Assembly (NCBI RefSeq): GCF_040566695.1
Contig: NZ_JBEXAE010000005.1
Location: 286,947 to 350,946, forward strand
Source of the DNA: Sediminicola arcticus
GTDB lineage: Bacteria; Bacteroidota; Bacteroidia; Flavobacteriales; Flavobacteriaceae
Reading direction: 5' to 3'
Length of the DNA stretch: 64,000 nucleotides
Shown here one piece after another: positions 42,427 through 52,134 of this stretch. Under the pieces are notes generated by a model that saw nothing but the letters and a program-made list of their open reading frames with translations, was not told where the DNA came from and did not search any database. The position numbers and the translations under genes were made by a program. How positions within the stretch are numbered: the stretch's first letter is position 1; each line of letters begins with the position of its first letter.

Positions 42427-43716
42427 ATGATTTATAAAAGAAGTAGTGCCTTATTTGAGGAGGCGCAACAATATATTCCAGGTGGGGTAAATTCTCCTGT
42501 GAGGGCCTTCAAGGCCGTAGGCGGTGATCCTATTTTTGTGAAGGAGGCTAAGGGTGCTTATCTCTATGATGAGGATGGGAATAAATTAATAGATTATATT
42601 GCTTCTTGGGGTCCTATGATTCTAGGTCACGCTCATGAGCCAGTTGTAAATGCGGTTATTGAAAAGGCCAAGAAAGGCACTTCCTTTGGAATGCCCACGG
42701 AAATTGAAACGGACTTGGCGAAATTGGCAGTATCCATGGTTCCAAATATTGATAAAATAAGGTTTGTAAACAGTGGTACTGAGGCTTGTATGAGCGCGGT
42801 GCGCTTGGCAAGGGGCTATACGGGAAAGGATAAGATTATAAAATTTGCGGGATGTTATCATGGACATTCAGATTCTTTTCTTATTCAGGCAGGAAGTGGA
42901 GCGGTTACTTTTGGGAGTCCTAATAGTCCAGGTGTTACCCAAGGAACAGCTAAGGATACCCTTTTGGCAACCTATAACGATCTTTCAAGTGTGGAAATGT
43001 TGACCGATGCCAATAAAAGAGAGATTGCAGCCGTAATTATTGAACCCGTTGCAGGAAATATGGGATGTATTATCCCAGATGAATATTTTATGAAGGGCCT
43101 GAGGGAACTTTGTACTAAAGAAGGGATATTGTTAATATTTGATGAGGTAATGACAGGATTCCGTTTGGGACGAGGAGGTGCCCAACAGGTTTTGGGTATC
43201 GATGCCGATATCGTCACCTTTGGGAAGGTCATAGGTGGAGGTTTGCCTGTAGGCGCTTTTGCTGCTCGAAAAGAAATTATGGATTATTTGGCTCCTATAG
43301 GCCCAGTGTATCAAGCAGGAACCCTAAGTGGAAATCCCTTAGCCATGAGCGCAGGACTAGCCATGTTGACCGAATTAAATAATAAGCCAGAGATTTTCCG
43401 CAGTCTGGCTGATAAGACTGCTTATCTTCATAAAGGTTTTGACAGGGTGTTGCAGGGAAAAGGGATACCTTACCAGATCAATAGGTTTGGATCAATGATT
43501 TCCGTACATTTTACGGATAAGCCTGTGGTTGATTTTGCCTCCTCTGCTAAAGGAGACAATGAAACCTTTAAGAAGTATTTTCACGGGATGCTTTCCCAAG
43601 GAATTTATTTGCCTCCAAGTGCGTATGAAAGCTACTTCCTGAACGATGCCCTATCCTATGAAGATTTGGACGCTACCATTACAGCCTTGGAAACCATCAT
43701 TCCCCAATTGCAGTAA
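42427..43716 (+). CDS. hemL: glutamate-1-semialdehyde 2,1-aminomutase
   Basis: A 429-residue fold-type I PLP enzyme of tetrapyrrole biosynthesis; it converts glutamate-1-semialdehyde to 5-aminolevulinate. Key parts are GGVNSPVRAFKAVGGDP at the N-terminus, RFVNSGTEACMSAVRLARGY, FDEVMTGFRLGRGGAQ, and the PLP-lysine in FGKVIGGGLPVGAFA (Lys267). Length is normal. The gene is 2 bp after the glucosaminidase gene and ends before a strong terminator (43733-43768). Confidence 0.96.
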   Translation: MIYKRSSALFEEAQQYIPGGVNSPVRAFKAVGGDPIFVKEAKGAYLYDEDGNKLIDYIASWGPMILGHAHEPVVNAVIEKAKKGTSFGMPTEIETDLAKLAVSMVPNIDKIRFVNSGTEACMSAVRLARGYTGKDKIIKFAGCYHGHSDSFLIQAGSGAVTFGSPNSPGVTQGTAKDTLLATYNDLSSVEMLTDANKREIAAVIIEPVAGNMGCIIPDEYFMKGLRELCTKEGILLIFDEVMTGFRLGRGGAQQVLGIDADIVTFGKVIGGGLPVGAFAARKEIMDYLAPIGPVYQAGTLSGNPLAMSAGLAMLTELNNKPEIFRSLADKTAYLHKGFDRVLQGKGIPYQINRFGSMISVHFTDKPVVDFASSAKGDNETFKKYFHGMLSQGIYLPPSAYESYFLNDALSYEDLDATITALETIIPQLQ

Positions 43717-43732
43717 TAATTTTTTGAAATAT

Positions 43733-43768
43733 AAAAGCCCCTTCTGAAATTTCAGAAGGGGCTTTTAT
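43733..43768 (+). terminator. terminator after hemL
   Basis: A perfect stem of about 15 bp (AAAAGCCCCTTCTGA / TCAGAAGGGGCTTTT) with a short central loop and terminal T-run. It can also serve the convergent CpxP/Spy-like gene. Confidence 0.92.
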
Positions 43769-43807
43769 ATTACCGTGAACACCTGGAAAGTAGTCCTATC
43801 CATTATT

Positions 43808-44254
43808 TTAGGATTTTGTTTGGAGACCATGATTCCCTTTTCTTATATATTTTCTTTTTCTATGCTGCATTTTCTCCCATTTTTCATACTGCTCTTTGGA
43901 CAATAGCTCTTTCATTTGGGCCTTATGGGATATGAGCTTGTCCATCTTTTCTGTCTGCATCGCATACCGCTCGTCGGAACTGGGTTTGGTCATTTCTCCA
44001 GCTTCCTTTTTCGACTTCCTCTCTTCCATTTTAACCTTGCGACTAGTTGCTTGGTCCAAATTGATTTTCTGAAGCTGTTTTTGTTGAGCCTCTGAAAGAT
44101 CTAGTGCTAAAGTCATGCGCTTGGTCTGTAAAGTGGATATTTGTTCAGGGGATAGCTCTTCTAGATTACCTCTATGTCTATTCTCTCTTATCTCATTTTG
44201 GGCTAGGCCTATAAAGCCAATCATCAATAGCCCCAATAGAATTACTTTTTTCAT
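43808..44254 (-). CDS. small periplasmic Spy/CpxP-like protein
   Basis: A 148-residue protein with a signal peptide (ends near residue 19, AQ). The mature part is highly charged and helical (LSPEQISTLQTKRMTLALDL, then LSEAQQKQLQKINL), as in Spy/CpxP-type or DUF4890-type periplasmic proteins that bind unfolded proteins or damp envelope stress. LTxxQ-type motifs (LSPEQ, LSEAQ) occur twice, as in that family. Convergent with hemL, sharing the terminator. Confidence 0.7.
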   Translation of the reverse strand: MKKVILLGLLMIGFIGLAQNEIRENRHRGNLEELSPEQISTLQTKRMTLALDLSEAQQKQLQKINLDQATSRKVKMEERKSKKEAGEMTKPSSDERYAMQTEKMDKLISHKAQMKELLSKEQYEKWEKMQHRKRKYIRKGNHGLQTKS

Positions 44255-44474
44255 CTGTCAGTAGTATTTAATAGGTTGCTATTATAGGATAGCCATAAAT
44301 GCAAATGGTTTAAAGGGAGGGAGGATTTTGGGAACCATTTAACGCACTTAGAATCTTATTTAAGTGCCTTAATTTCGGGTAGAAGAAAAAAATGGAACAA
44401 AAAAAATCAGGCATATGTAGGGATATGCCTGATTAATACTTATAAGTAGGTTTAGTAGGTTCTTCTATTGATGA

Positions 44475-44657
44475 TTATTCCATAAGGTCTAAATTAGCAA
44501 CCTTATTGGCGTCCAATTCATTCGTATTAACCTTATTAATTTTAATTGATTCAATGGCGGTTGAATTTTGTTCCATTTCTGGTTCTAGACCATGATACAT
44601 AGCTGCCGATGCTATAAAACAAACAAAATACAGTAGGCTTTTAATTTTCTGAGACAT
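44475..44657 (-). CDS. small secreted protein of unknown function
   Basis: A 60-residue protein with a hydrophobic N-terminal segment (KSLLYFVCFIASAAMYHG, residues 6-23) that may be a signal or anchor, followed by an acidic, asparagine-rich tail. No family is recognised. The upstream region to the terminator at 44789-44825 is short, and the frame has a plausible start, so I keep it at moderate confidence. Confidence 0.45.
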   Translation of the reverse strand: MSQKIKSLLYFVCFIASAAMYHGLEPEMEQNSTAIESIKINKVNTNELDANKVANLDLME

Positions 44658-44788
44658 AAACTTGGGATTTTAATCTGATTTAAATATACCTCATATTAGA
44701 GTTGGGAAATAAATAATGTTGTGAAAGTCTATTTTTTTGTGGTGTATAGGGACTGCTGAAGTTATTCATCGATAATAGGCCTAATAAA

Positions 44789-44825
44789 TAAAAAGGGTGT
44801 GGTTTTAAAACCACACCCTTTTTTA
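44789..44825 (-). terminator. bidirectional terminator beyond the metalloprotease gene
   Basis: An inverted repeat of about 15 bp (AAAAAGGGTGTGGTTT / AAACCACACCCTTTTTT) with A- and T-runs on either side. It lies 25 bp past the metalloprotease stop and acts as its terminator. Confidence 0.92.
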
Positions 44826-44849
44826 CATAATTTATGAATGAACGCTCTC

Positions 44850-47327
44850 TTATTTAGTAGGGTCTAATACCATTTTAATCCTTACAAGTGCGTCCTGCAG
44901 ATGGTATTTGCTCATACTGTCAGAAGTCCTAGAAATTGCATTTCTAATATCTCCTTTTAGCATATTCATTTCTGCACGTGCAATAGAACGAATATCAGAT
45001 TGACTAGTATTCAAAACAGTGCCTCTTCCTCTAGATGGTGAAAGATTTTCTGCGGTCATTAAATAAGCTAGACGGTCTATATGCGCTTTTTGAAGATTTC
45101 TTCTATAAGTATCTATTTTTTTGCCTGCTTTTAACTCTGACCAAATTCCATATCTTAAATCTTTGGTAACATCCAATAGCCCATAGGCATCTTTTCCATT
45201 AGCAGTTTCATTTTCGATGATTCTAGCCATGGTGCCCAAGCTTAATATATTATCCAAGGTTCTTACTTGTAAGGCCCTTAATCTTTCAACAGAACCAGAG
45301 TTCTCTATTTTATTGAAGATATTTTGGTCCAATAACCATTCTGGAGTGGTGAATAATTGTCTCTGAACAAAATCCATTGCCTTCTTTTGGTGGTCTTTGG
45401 ATACATGGGTATATACAGCTCCTTCTTGGTCGTAGGTTTTATAGTATTCATAAACACCACCAATATTGTTGGATACATGTCCCATATACCTATTATATTG
45501 TCCTAAAACCTGATTGTAAAGATCTCCTAAGTCTTCGTAATCTTTCCCATCTTCTGCTGTCCAAGTGATAAGGTTGGGTACTATACGCTTTAAATTTTCA
45601 ATTCCATAATCACTGGCCTTAATGGCGTCATCTCCCAAATCTTCGGTTTGTGAACTTGGGTCTACTACATCGCGTTGCTGACTACCAAATCTGTACATAG
45701 GGTCTCCCGCATGTTCCAAGATCCATGTGTCTAAAGTGGCTTTCTCTTCTATGGCATTTTTACCGAAAATAGGTCTGTATCCCCAGTTGATAGAATATTT
45801 ATCGTAGATCCCTATATTGGGCATAAGGGCAACACCCTCATCACCTGGTTGTGCTACATAATTAAAACGTGCATAGTCCATAATAGAAGGTGCAGTTCCG
45901 TATTTTTGGGTAAATTCCGCCGAACGCAAGGAATCAACTGGGTAGGCAACGCTACTTCCCATGTTGTGAGGAAGCCCTAACGTATGTCCTACTTCATGAG
46001 AAGACACAAAACGTATTAAACGTCCCATTACTTCATCCTTGAATTGAACGCCTCTTGCGTCTGGGTTAATGGCCGCAGTTTGCACAAAGAACCAATTGCG
46101 TAAAAGGGTCATTACATTGTGGTACCAGTTAATATCCGATTCTAAAATTTCACCACTCCTTGGATCACTAACGTGAGGTCCGTTGGCGTTTGGTATTGGC
46201 GATGCTAAATAACGTACAACAGAATAACGCACATCTTCTGGAGACCATTCTGGATCTTCTTCTTTTGTTGGTGGATCTTTGGCGATAATGGCATTTTTAA
46301 AACCTGCGGCCTCAAAAGCTACCTGCCAATCTTCTATTCCTTGCTTGATAAAGGGAACCCATTGTTTTGGGGTGGCTCTATCCACATAATACACAATCTG
46401 TTTTTTAGGTTCCACAAGTTCGCCTTTGGCAAACTTTTCTTTGTCCTCTTCTTTTACTTCCAGTCTCCAACGATCCAAGTAACGAATGGTCTTGCTCTTT
46501 TGTGCGTCCAGACCGTAATCTACCTGACCCCTAGCAAACCAACCAACGCGCTCATCAAAGTAACGACGTTTCATTGGTTCTGCTGGCAACAATATCATGG
46601 AATTGTTTATTTCTATGGAAATAGAGCCAAGGCTCTCATTGGATGGGGCATCACCGGCGGCATATGTTTTTACATGTCTCGCTTCAATATTCAGGGGGTA
46701 GCTTTTTAATGTTTCAATATAACTTCTGCTATCATCTAAACGGGTTACCTTGTATTGCTTCCTGTAATATTCTGGCATTCCCAAAGCATTTACGTCTTTT
46801 TCGAAGAAATCATTCACCTCAATTACCGTTGCGGTAGTAGTAGAATCCTTATGAAAAGCTTTTATAGGAAAGGTGTATAGTACAGGTTCAAAATTTGAAT
46901 TTGATACGGCTTCATGAACTGGTAGAGAGTCTGATGCTACCACGTCATATGAAACCACCCTAAGAAGTACTTTTTTAGGCGTTTTTTCCCAACGAAGCAC
47001 TTGGGTATTTATTTTTCCTCCCCCAAAACCTATGCCGTTGGCTGTTTTGGAAATTCTGCTTACCATCAACATTTCCTTATTAAAAAGAGAGTCAGGAATT
47101 TCATAATAGAATTTATCTTCTACCTCATGAACATCAAAAAGTCCTTTATCTGTTTTGGCTTCTTTTGTGATTACCTTGTTATAGGGTTGAATACCATCTT
47201 TTTTTGGTTTTGCACTGTCCTCTGTTTTTTCTTTTTTCTTTTTTTTGAAAAGTTGAGCCTCAGCCGGAGCACAATAACCCAATACCAAGAGAAGCATAAG
47301 CAACCTCGGGAGTAATTTTTTAGTCAT
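44850..47327 (-). CDS. secreted zinc-dependent metalloprotease (DUF5117/DUF5118 type)
   Basis: An 825-residue exported protein (signal peptide ends near AEAQ, residue 25, then a lysine-rich stretch). A large N-terminal beta region (DUF5118/DUF5117) is followed by a metzincin-like domain with HEVGHTLGLPHN (His444, Glu445, His448, His454), the zinc site with the third ligand after HxxGxxH, and a helical C-terminal region ending in a DIRNAISRTSDSMSKYHLQD segment. Family members are common in Bacteroidota and are likely to degrade extracellular or envelope proteins. A terminator (44789-44825) closes the gene. Confidence 0.9.
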   Translation of the reverse strand: MTKKLLPRLLMLLLVLGYCAPAEAQLFKKKKKEKTEDSAKPKKDGIQPYNKVITKEAKTDKGLFDVHEVEDKFYYEIPDSLFNKEMLMVSRISKTANGIGFGGGKINTQVLRWEKTPKKVLLRVVSYDVVASDSLPVHEAVSNSNFEPVLYTFPIKAFHKDSTTTATVIEVNDFFEKDVNALGMPEYYRKQYKVTRLDDSRSYIETLKSYPLNIEARHVKTYAAGDAPSNESLGSISIEINNSMILLPAEPMKRRYFDERVGWFARGQVDYGLDAQKSKTIRYLDRWRLEVKEEDKEKFAKGELVEPKKQIVYYVDRATPKQWVPFIKQGIEDWQVAFEAAGFKNAIIAKDPPTKEEDPEWSPEDVRYSVVRYLASPIPNANGPHVSDPRSGEILESDINWYHNVMTLLRNWFFVQTAAINPDARGVQFKDEVMGRLIRFVSSHEVGHTLGLPHNMGSSVAYPVDSLRSAEFTQKYGTAPSIMDYARFNYVAQPGDEGVALMPNIGIYDKYSINWGYRPIFGKNAIEEKATLDTWILEHAGDPMYRFGSQQRDVVDPSSQTEDLGDDAIKASDYGIENLKRIVPNLITWTAEDGKDYEDLGDLYNQVLGQYNRYMGHVSNNIGGVYEYYKTYDQEGAVYTHVSKDHQKKAMDFVQRQLFTTPEWLLDQNIFNKIENSGSVERLRALQVRTLDNILSLGTMARIIENETANGKDAYGLLDVTKDLRYGIWSELKAGKKIDTYRRNLQKAHIDRLAYLMTAENLSPSRGRGTVLNTSQSDIRSIARAEMNMLKGDIRNAISRTSDSMSKYHLQDALVRIKMVLDPTK

Positions 47328-47584
47328 TAGTCAATTTTTTTTGGTTTCCCCAAATAACTGAAAAATAAATCCATTTTTTTGTTAAGGAAATCACAACCAA
47401 TTTGAAGTTATATTCTTTAACCCTCTGTTTGGGAAAGGATTATTTAGGTCAATTTATAAGGGATTTGTAACGTAAATATCAGTATCTGTTATAATAAGGG
47501 ATATAAGGTGCTGAATTACAGTTAATAAGGTATTATTGTTCTGAGACATCTTTTTAGGTTGTCATTATTAAATTTAGCTAATTA
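47328..47584. other. intergenic region with an orphan terminator downstream
   Basis: No gene of credible length is seen between the metalloprotease start and 47584. The stretch is AT-rich and ends at a rightward terminator (47585-47612) that no annotated gene uses, so an unannotated small RNA or the residue of a lost gene is possible. Confidence 0.35.
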
Positions 47585-47612
47585 AAGGCCCTTTTTTAAA
47601 AGGGCTTTTTTT
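47585..47612 (+). terminator. orphan rightward terminator
   Basis: GGCCC and GGGC arms with a T/A-rich loop are followed by eight T residues on the + strand. Both flanking genes are leftward, so the gene it should serve is not visible. Confidence 0.6.
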
Positions 47613-47758
47613 TGTCCCTGGAGAAGTAAATTCATTGTAAAAGTTTGACGCATACAATTAATCCTATTTTATTGCTGTTAACATCTTTACATACCAATTG
47701 CTACGTATGTGTATGTATAAAACGTTGGTTTCAAGAAATTGGTTTTAGATTAGTCAGA

Positions 47759-47789
47759 CAAAACCCCTGTAAAAGCATGGGTTTTGTTT
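47759..47789 (-). terminator. terminator after the DASS transporter
   Basis: ACAAAACCC and GGGTTTTGT pair around a loop of about 13 bases, a few bases beyond the transporter stop codon, with a T-rich stretch on the leftward strand. Confidence 0.7.
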
Positions 47790-47791
47790 AT

Positions 47792-49222
47792 TTAAAACAC
47801 TAAAGGCAAGATCCATTGGAACATAAATATTAGAATGACCACAGAAATTAAATTGAGGATAAGTCCCACTTTGGCCATCTGCGAAACCTTGATGTATCCA
47901 CTGGCAAAAACTATGGCATTGGGAGGAGTGGCCATCGGAAGCATAAAGGCACAACTGCTGGCCATGGTCACAGGGATCAGTAAATAGACGATTGGAACGT
48001 TTAAACCAATAGCTATGCCTGCAACAACAGGTGCTAAGACCGCGATCAAGGCTACATTGCTCATCAGTTCTGTCATAAATAGCATCAAAACGATGAGTAG
48101 GGAAGCCGTAAGCAGTATGCTAATATCGCTACTGGCAATAGCTGCAGTAACCATATCTACTATTCCACTGGCAGACATTCCGTTGGCCAAGGCTAAGCCA
48201 CCTCCAAAAAGTATCAAAATACCCCAAGCTAGTTTTTCGGTATCGTTCCAATGAAGAATAAAATCACCCTTTTTAAGGTTATGGGGAATAGCAAAAAGGG
48301 CTACCGCGGCAATCATACTGATAATGGTATCAGATAGGCCCAAACTTGGGAATACTTCATTGATTAAGGTTCTGAAGATCCATAGGAATACGGTAATTCC
48401 AAAAATGACTAATACCATTTTTTCCTTAGAGGAGGTGGGACCCAATTTTTCCAATTCTGATTGTATGACTTGTTTAGAGGCCGTGAATTTTAGTTGTTTG
48501 TTTGGAAACATCCACTTCACGAGTACCAAATAACTAATGGTTACCATGAGCACGGAAAAGGGAACCCCTATCACCATCCATTTTAAAAAGGAGATTTCTA
48601 TGTTGTATTCATTTTCTAACAAACCGATCAAAACAGAGTTGGGAGGTGTGCCTATAACGGTTGCTATTCCTCCGGCATTCGCAGAAAAGGCTATTCCGAG
48701 CATTACGCTCAAGGCAAAATTTTTGTCATCCTTGGTAAATCCGTCCTCATCATTTATGAGTAGTCGGATTACAGATATGGCTATAGGAAGCATTACTACA
48801 GTACTGGCTGTATTGCTGATCCACATACTCATGGCTGCTGTGGCGATCATAAATCCAAGCACTACTTTATTAGGGGTTGTTCCAGTAATCTTTATGATAT
48901 TTAAAGCTATCCGCTTGTGAAGATTTACCTTTTCTAAGGCTAAGGCTAAAATAAAACCTCCAAAAAATAAAAATATGATGGGACTGCCATAATTGGCCCC
49001 AACATCATCTATGGACATCACATTGAGCAAGGGAAATAATATTAGTGGCAATAAGGCGGTAACGGAAATGGAGATCGCTTCTGTTATCCACCATATAATC
49101 ATCCAGACAGCAACAGCTACCACTGGATCGCCTGTTTCCGAAATTAGGTGAAAGGGTAGATTTATGATGATTAAAAATAGGATAGGACCTAAGATTAGGC
49201 CCATTTTTTTACTTAGGTCCAT
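47792..49222 (-). CDS. DASS/SLC13-family anion:sodium symporter
   Basis: A 476-residue polytopic transporter with about twelve helices. The two characteristic motif pairs are visible: WISNTASTVVMLPIA (first SNT, about residue 135) and ELMSNVALIAVLAPVVAG (second, about residue 395), both sites for sodium and carboxylate in characterised members. Substrates in the family include succinate, citrate and sulfate; none can be chosen here. The gene is monocistronic, leftward, with a terminator at 47759-47789. Confidence 0.9.
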   Translation of the reverse strand: MDLSKKMGLILGPILFLIIINLPFHLISETGDPVVAVAVWMIIWWITEAISISVTALLPLILFPLLNVMSIDDVGANYGSPIIFLFFGGFILALALEKVNLHKRIALNIIKITGTTPNKVVLGFMIATAAMSMWISNTASTVVMLPIAISVIRLLINDEDGFTKDDKNFALSVMLGIAFSANAGGIATVIGTPPNSVLIGLLENEYNIEISFLKWMVIGVPFSVLMVTISYLVLVKWMFPNKQLKFTASKQVIQSELEKLGPTSSKEKMVLVIFGITVFLWIFRTLINEVFPSLGLSDTIISMIAAVALFAIPHNLKKGDFILHWNDTEKLAWGILILFGGGLALANGMSASGIVDMVTAAIASSDISILLTASLLIVLMLFMTELMSNVALIAVLAPVVAGIAIGLNVPIVYLLIPVTMASSCAFMLPMATPPNAIVFASGYIKVSQMAKVGLILNLISVVILIFMFQWILPLVF

Positions 49223-49270
49223 GGCTGGTTTTTGAGATCCCTAAGCTATACTTTTTACAGTAGTTTTAAA

Positions 49271-49296
49271 AATAAAAAAGAGGGGCAAATACCCCT
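49271..49296 (-). terminator. terminator after lysS
   Basis: AGGGG and CCCCT arms with a TATTTG loop are followed by a T-rich stretch (leftward), just beyond the lysS stop at 49334. Reading is on the minus strand. Confidence 0.75.
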
Positions 49297-49333
49297 CCTC
49301 TTCCTATTAGTTGCTTTTTAAGATGTAGAAATA

Positions 49334-51025
49334 TTAATCTTGAAGCTCTACCATTAAAGAGTCATTTACCTTGGATACCTTGGCCAAGCCGTGTTTCCCC
49401 AAGGATTTTATCCCCTTGTCCCAAGCCTTATTGCTTAATCCGGAAGCTTCTTTTAAAGTTTCCAAGGACATATTTTTCTCCTTTTTTAGTACTTCAAAAA
49501 TGATTTTCTCACTTTCCGACAATTCTATTGGTTTTTTCTCTGGACGCATTTGTGGGAAGAACAAAACTTCTTGTATGGATGCATTATTGGTCATCAACAT
49601 CACCAAACGATCTATCCCAATTCCTATACCACTGGTAGGAGGCATTCCATATTCCAAAGCTCTTAGAAAATCCTGGTCAATAAACATGGCCTCATCATCG
49701 CCTTTGGCAGAAAGCTTTAATTGTTCTTCAAAGCGTTCTCGCTGATCAATAGGGTCATTGAGCTCGGAATAGGCATTGGCCAATTCTTTCCCGTTCACCA
49801 TCAATTCAAAACGTTCTGTAAGTGCCGGATTAGATCTATGTGCCTTGCAAAGGGGACTCATTTCCTTAGGATAATCTATGATGAAGGTAGGTTGGATGTA
49901 GAAATGTTCACATTTCTCCCCAAATATCTCATCGATCAGTTTACCTACTCCCATGGTTTCATCAACATCTAAACCTAATTTTTTTGCAACGGTACGCAAC
50001 TCTACTTCATCCATACCAGCAACGTCGTATCCTGTATGAATTTTTATGGCTTCTAAAATAGGAATCCTAGGATAAGGGGCTTTAAATTCTATTTCGTTTT
50101 TTCCAACGGTAATTTTGGAGGTTCCATTGGCGTCCAAGGCTACCTTTTCTAATAATAGTTCCGTGGTATCCATCATCCAATTGTAGTCTTTATAGGCTAC
50201 ATAGAGCTCCATCACCGTAAATTCAGGATTGTGGGTGCGGTCCATTCCTTCGTTCCTGAAATCCTTTGAAAATTCGTAGACTCCGTCAAAGCCACCAACT
50301 ATTAGTCTTTTTAAATACAACTCGTTCGCAATCCTTAAATAAAGGGGCATGTTCAGTGCATTGTGATGGGTGATAAAAGGTCTTGCAGACGCTCCTCCTG
50401 GAATAGGTTGAAGAATGGGGGTTTCAACTTCCAAATATTCCCTATCGTTAAAGAATTGACGAATGCTATTTGTTATTTTGGTGCGTTTGATGAATGTTTC
50501 TTTTACAGCGGGATTTACTACAAGATCTACATAGCGCTGACGATACCTTAATTCAGGATCATTGAACTCATCATAAACCTTACCTTCAGCATTTACCTTT
50601 GGTAAAGGCAGGGGTCTTAAGGCCTTACTCAATAGGGTGAAGTCTTTGACCATTACCGTCTTTTCACCTACTTGGGTTGTGAATAGTTCTCCTTCTACGC
50701 CTATAAAATCTCCAATGTCTAACAGCTTTTTATAAACATCGTTGTATTTTATTTTGTCTTCACCAGGGCAGATTTCATCTCTGTTAAAATAAACCTGTAT
50801 TTTTCCTTTACTATCCTGTAATTCTGCAAAAGAGGCTTTTCCTTGTATTCTTCGGGACATTAGGCGTCCCGAGATCACAACTTTTTCACCTTCCTTATAG
50901 TCGTTTTTAATGCTTTTTGATGTAGCATCCACTGGATATAATGCCGCTGGATACGGGTCTATGCCCATAGCCCTTAATTTGGCCAATTTTTCCCTTCTGA
51001 TTACTTCTTGCTCCGAAAGTTGCAT
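49334..51025 (-). CDS. lysS: lysyl-tRNA synthetase (class II) with C-terminal extension
   Basis: A 563-residue class II enzyme that charges tRNA-Lys. The N-terminal OB-fold (VVISGRLMSRRIQGKASFAE) binds the anticodon, and the catalytic core has motif 2 (FRNEGMDRTHNPEFTVMELY) and motif 3 (SGIGIGIDRLVMLMT). Core enzymes have about 500 residues; the last ~60 here (KIIFEVLKKEKNMSLETLKE and beyond) look like an added winged-helix-type domain. A well-formed promoter lies directly upstream (51045-51075) and a terminator downstream. Monocistronic. Confidence 0.96.
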   Translation of the reverse strand: MQLSEQEVIRREKLAKLRAMGIDPYPAALYPVDATSKSIKNDYKEGEKVVISGRLMSRRIQGKASFAELQDSKGKIQVYFNRDEICPGEDKIKYNDVYKKLLDIGDFIGVEGELFTTQVGEKTVMVKDFTLLSKALRPLPLPKVNAEGKVYDEFNDPELRYRQRYVDLVVNPAVKETFIKRTKITNSIRQFFNDREYLEVETPILQPIPGGASARPFITHHNALNMPLYLRIANELYLKRLIVGGFDGVYEFSKDFRNEGMDRTHNPEFTVMELYVAYKDYNWMMDTTELLLEKVALDANGTSKITVGKNEIEFKAPYPRIPILEAIKIHTGYDVAGMDEVELRTVAKKLGLDVDETMGVGKLIDEIFGEKCEHFYIQPTFIIDYPKEMSPLCKAHRSNPALTERFELMVNGKELANAYSELNDPIDQRERFEEQLKLSAKGDDEAMFIDQDFLRALEYGMPPTSGIGIGIDRLVMLMTNNASIQEVLFFPQMRPEKKPIELSESEKIIFEVLKKEKNMSLETLKEASGLSNKAWDKGIKSLGKHGLAKVSKVNDSLMVELQD

Positions 51026-51044
51026 AAAATCTGTATTAAGGCTG

Positions 51045-51075
51045 CAAAGATAAGTACTCTGGGCTAATCTATCAA
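51045..51075 (-). promoter_or_regulatory. promoter of lysS
   Basis: Leftward TTG (51073-51075), 20-base spacer, TATCTTTG (51045-51052), about 20 bases before the ATG. It has the same form as the tRNA-fMet promoter. Confidence 0.7.
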
Positions 51076-51179
51076 TTGATTAAATAGGTATTGTTTTAAG
51101 GAAATTATATTTTCTATGGGTATGTAACAAATTAGGGGAATTAACGTCTAATAAGTACATCAATCAAAACAATCAAAAA

Positions 51180-51338
51180 ATGAGTTTTTGGAGAGTACTT
51201 TTGGCTATCCTATTTCCGCCTTTATCCGTAATCGGGAAAGGCTGCGGTTCCTTAATTATCGTATTTCTTTTAACCCTTTGCGGATGGGTTCCTGGCGTTA
51301 TTGCAGCCCTAGTCATTCTGAATAACCCAAATAATTAG
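51180..51338 (+). CDS. YqaE/Pmp3 family membrane protein
   Basis: A 52-residue protein beginning MSFWRVLLAILFPPLSVIGK. It has two hydrophobic segments joined by GKGCGSLIIVFLLTLCGWVPG, the signature of the YqaE/Pmp3 (UPF0057) family of small stress-related membrane proteins that affect ion leakage and membrane potential in yeast and plants; the bacterial role is unclear. The ATG follows a purine-poor but usable upstream stretch. It is shorter than many ORF cut-offs, so it is easily missed. It lies between lysS and lipB. Confidence 0.88.
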   Translation: MSFWRVLLAILFPPLSVIGKGCGSLIIVFLLTLCGWVPGVIAALVILNNPNN

Positions 51339-51402
51339 TTACTTTGCATGCATAGACTAGAAAAGCCCGAATGAGGAAATTTTCTTTTGTAGGAGATGAC
51401 GT

Positions 51403-52101
51403 ATGAATAAAACAGTAAAGCTACAGGTTTTAGGGCTTAAGGATTATAAGGACACTTGGGATTACCAAGAGGAGTTATTTAAGGGAACCTTGGATATTAA
51501 AATTAAAAATAGGAGGGAAAACGCCCAACTGGAAACCCCTAACCATTTTTTAATGGTAGAGCACCCCCACGTTTTTACGTTGGGAAAAAGTGGGAATATG
51601 GAAAACCTTTTGGTAGACCAAAAACAATTGACAGAAAAGGGTGCCAGCTTTTATAAAATTAATAGGGGAGGAGATATTACGTATCATGGTCCAGGTCAAA
51701 TCGTAGGCTATCCAATTTTAGATTTAGATAATTTTTTTACCGATATACATAAATATCTGAGGCTGTTGGAGGAGATGGTAATTCTGACCATGGCCGAATA
51801 TGGTCTTAAAGGGGAGCGTTCAACAGGGGAAACCGGGGTTTGGCTGGATGTAGGGACTCCGTTTGCCCGAAAGATCTGTGCCATGGGTGTCCGTGCCAGC
51901 AGATGGGTCACTATGCATGGTTTTGCATTGAATGTCAACGCAGATTTAGGTTATTTTGATTTGATGATTCCTTGTGGAATTAAGGACAAGGCGGTAACCT
52001 CGCTGAATGTAGAGCTTGGAAAGAAAGAAGTACCAATGGAGGAGGTACGGAAAAAATTAATCTTCCATTTTGAGGCCTTGTTTGAAGCCAAATGCATTTA
52101 G
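51403..52101 (+). CDS. lipB: octanoyltransferase (lipoate biosynthesis)
   Basis: A 232-residue enzyme transferring octanoyl from acyl carrier protein to lipoyl domains. Conserved segments are PHVFTLGKSG, INRGGDITYHGPGQIVGYPI (the RGG-x-xT-HGPGQ signature) and KICAMGVRASRWVTMHGFAL (containing the catalytic lysine), with LMIPCGI carrying the catalytic cysteine. Length is normal. No partner lipA gene is in the window. Confidence 0.95.
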   Translation: MNKTVKLQVLGLKDYKDTWDYQEELFKGTLDIKIKNRRENAQLETPNHFLMVEHPHVFTLGKSGNMENLLVDQKQLTEKGASFYKINRGGDITYHGPGQIVGYPILDLDNFFTDIHKYLRLLEEMVILTMAEYGLKGERSTGETGVWLDVGTPFARKICAMGVRASRWVTMHGFALNVNADLGYFDLMIPCGIKDKAVTSLNVELGKKEVPMEEVRKKLIFHFEALFEAKCI

Positions 52102-52134
52102 AGTATTGATTAACCCCACAATTTACTTTTTATA

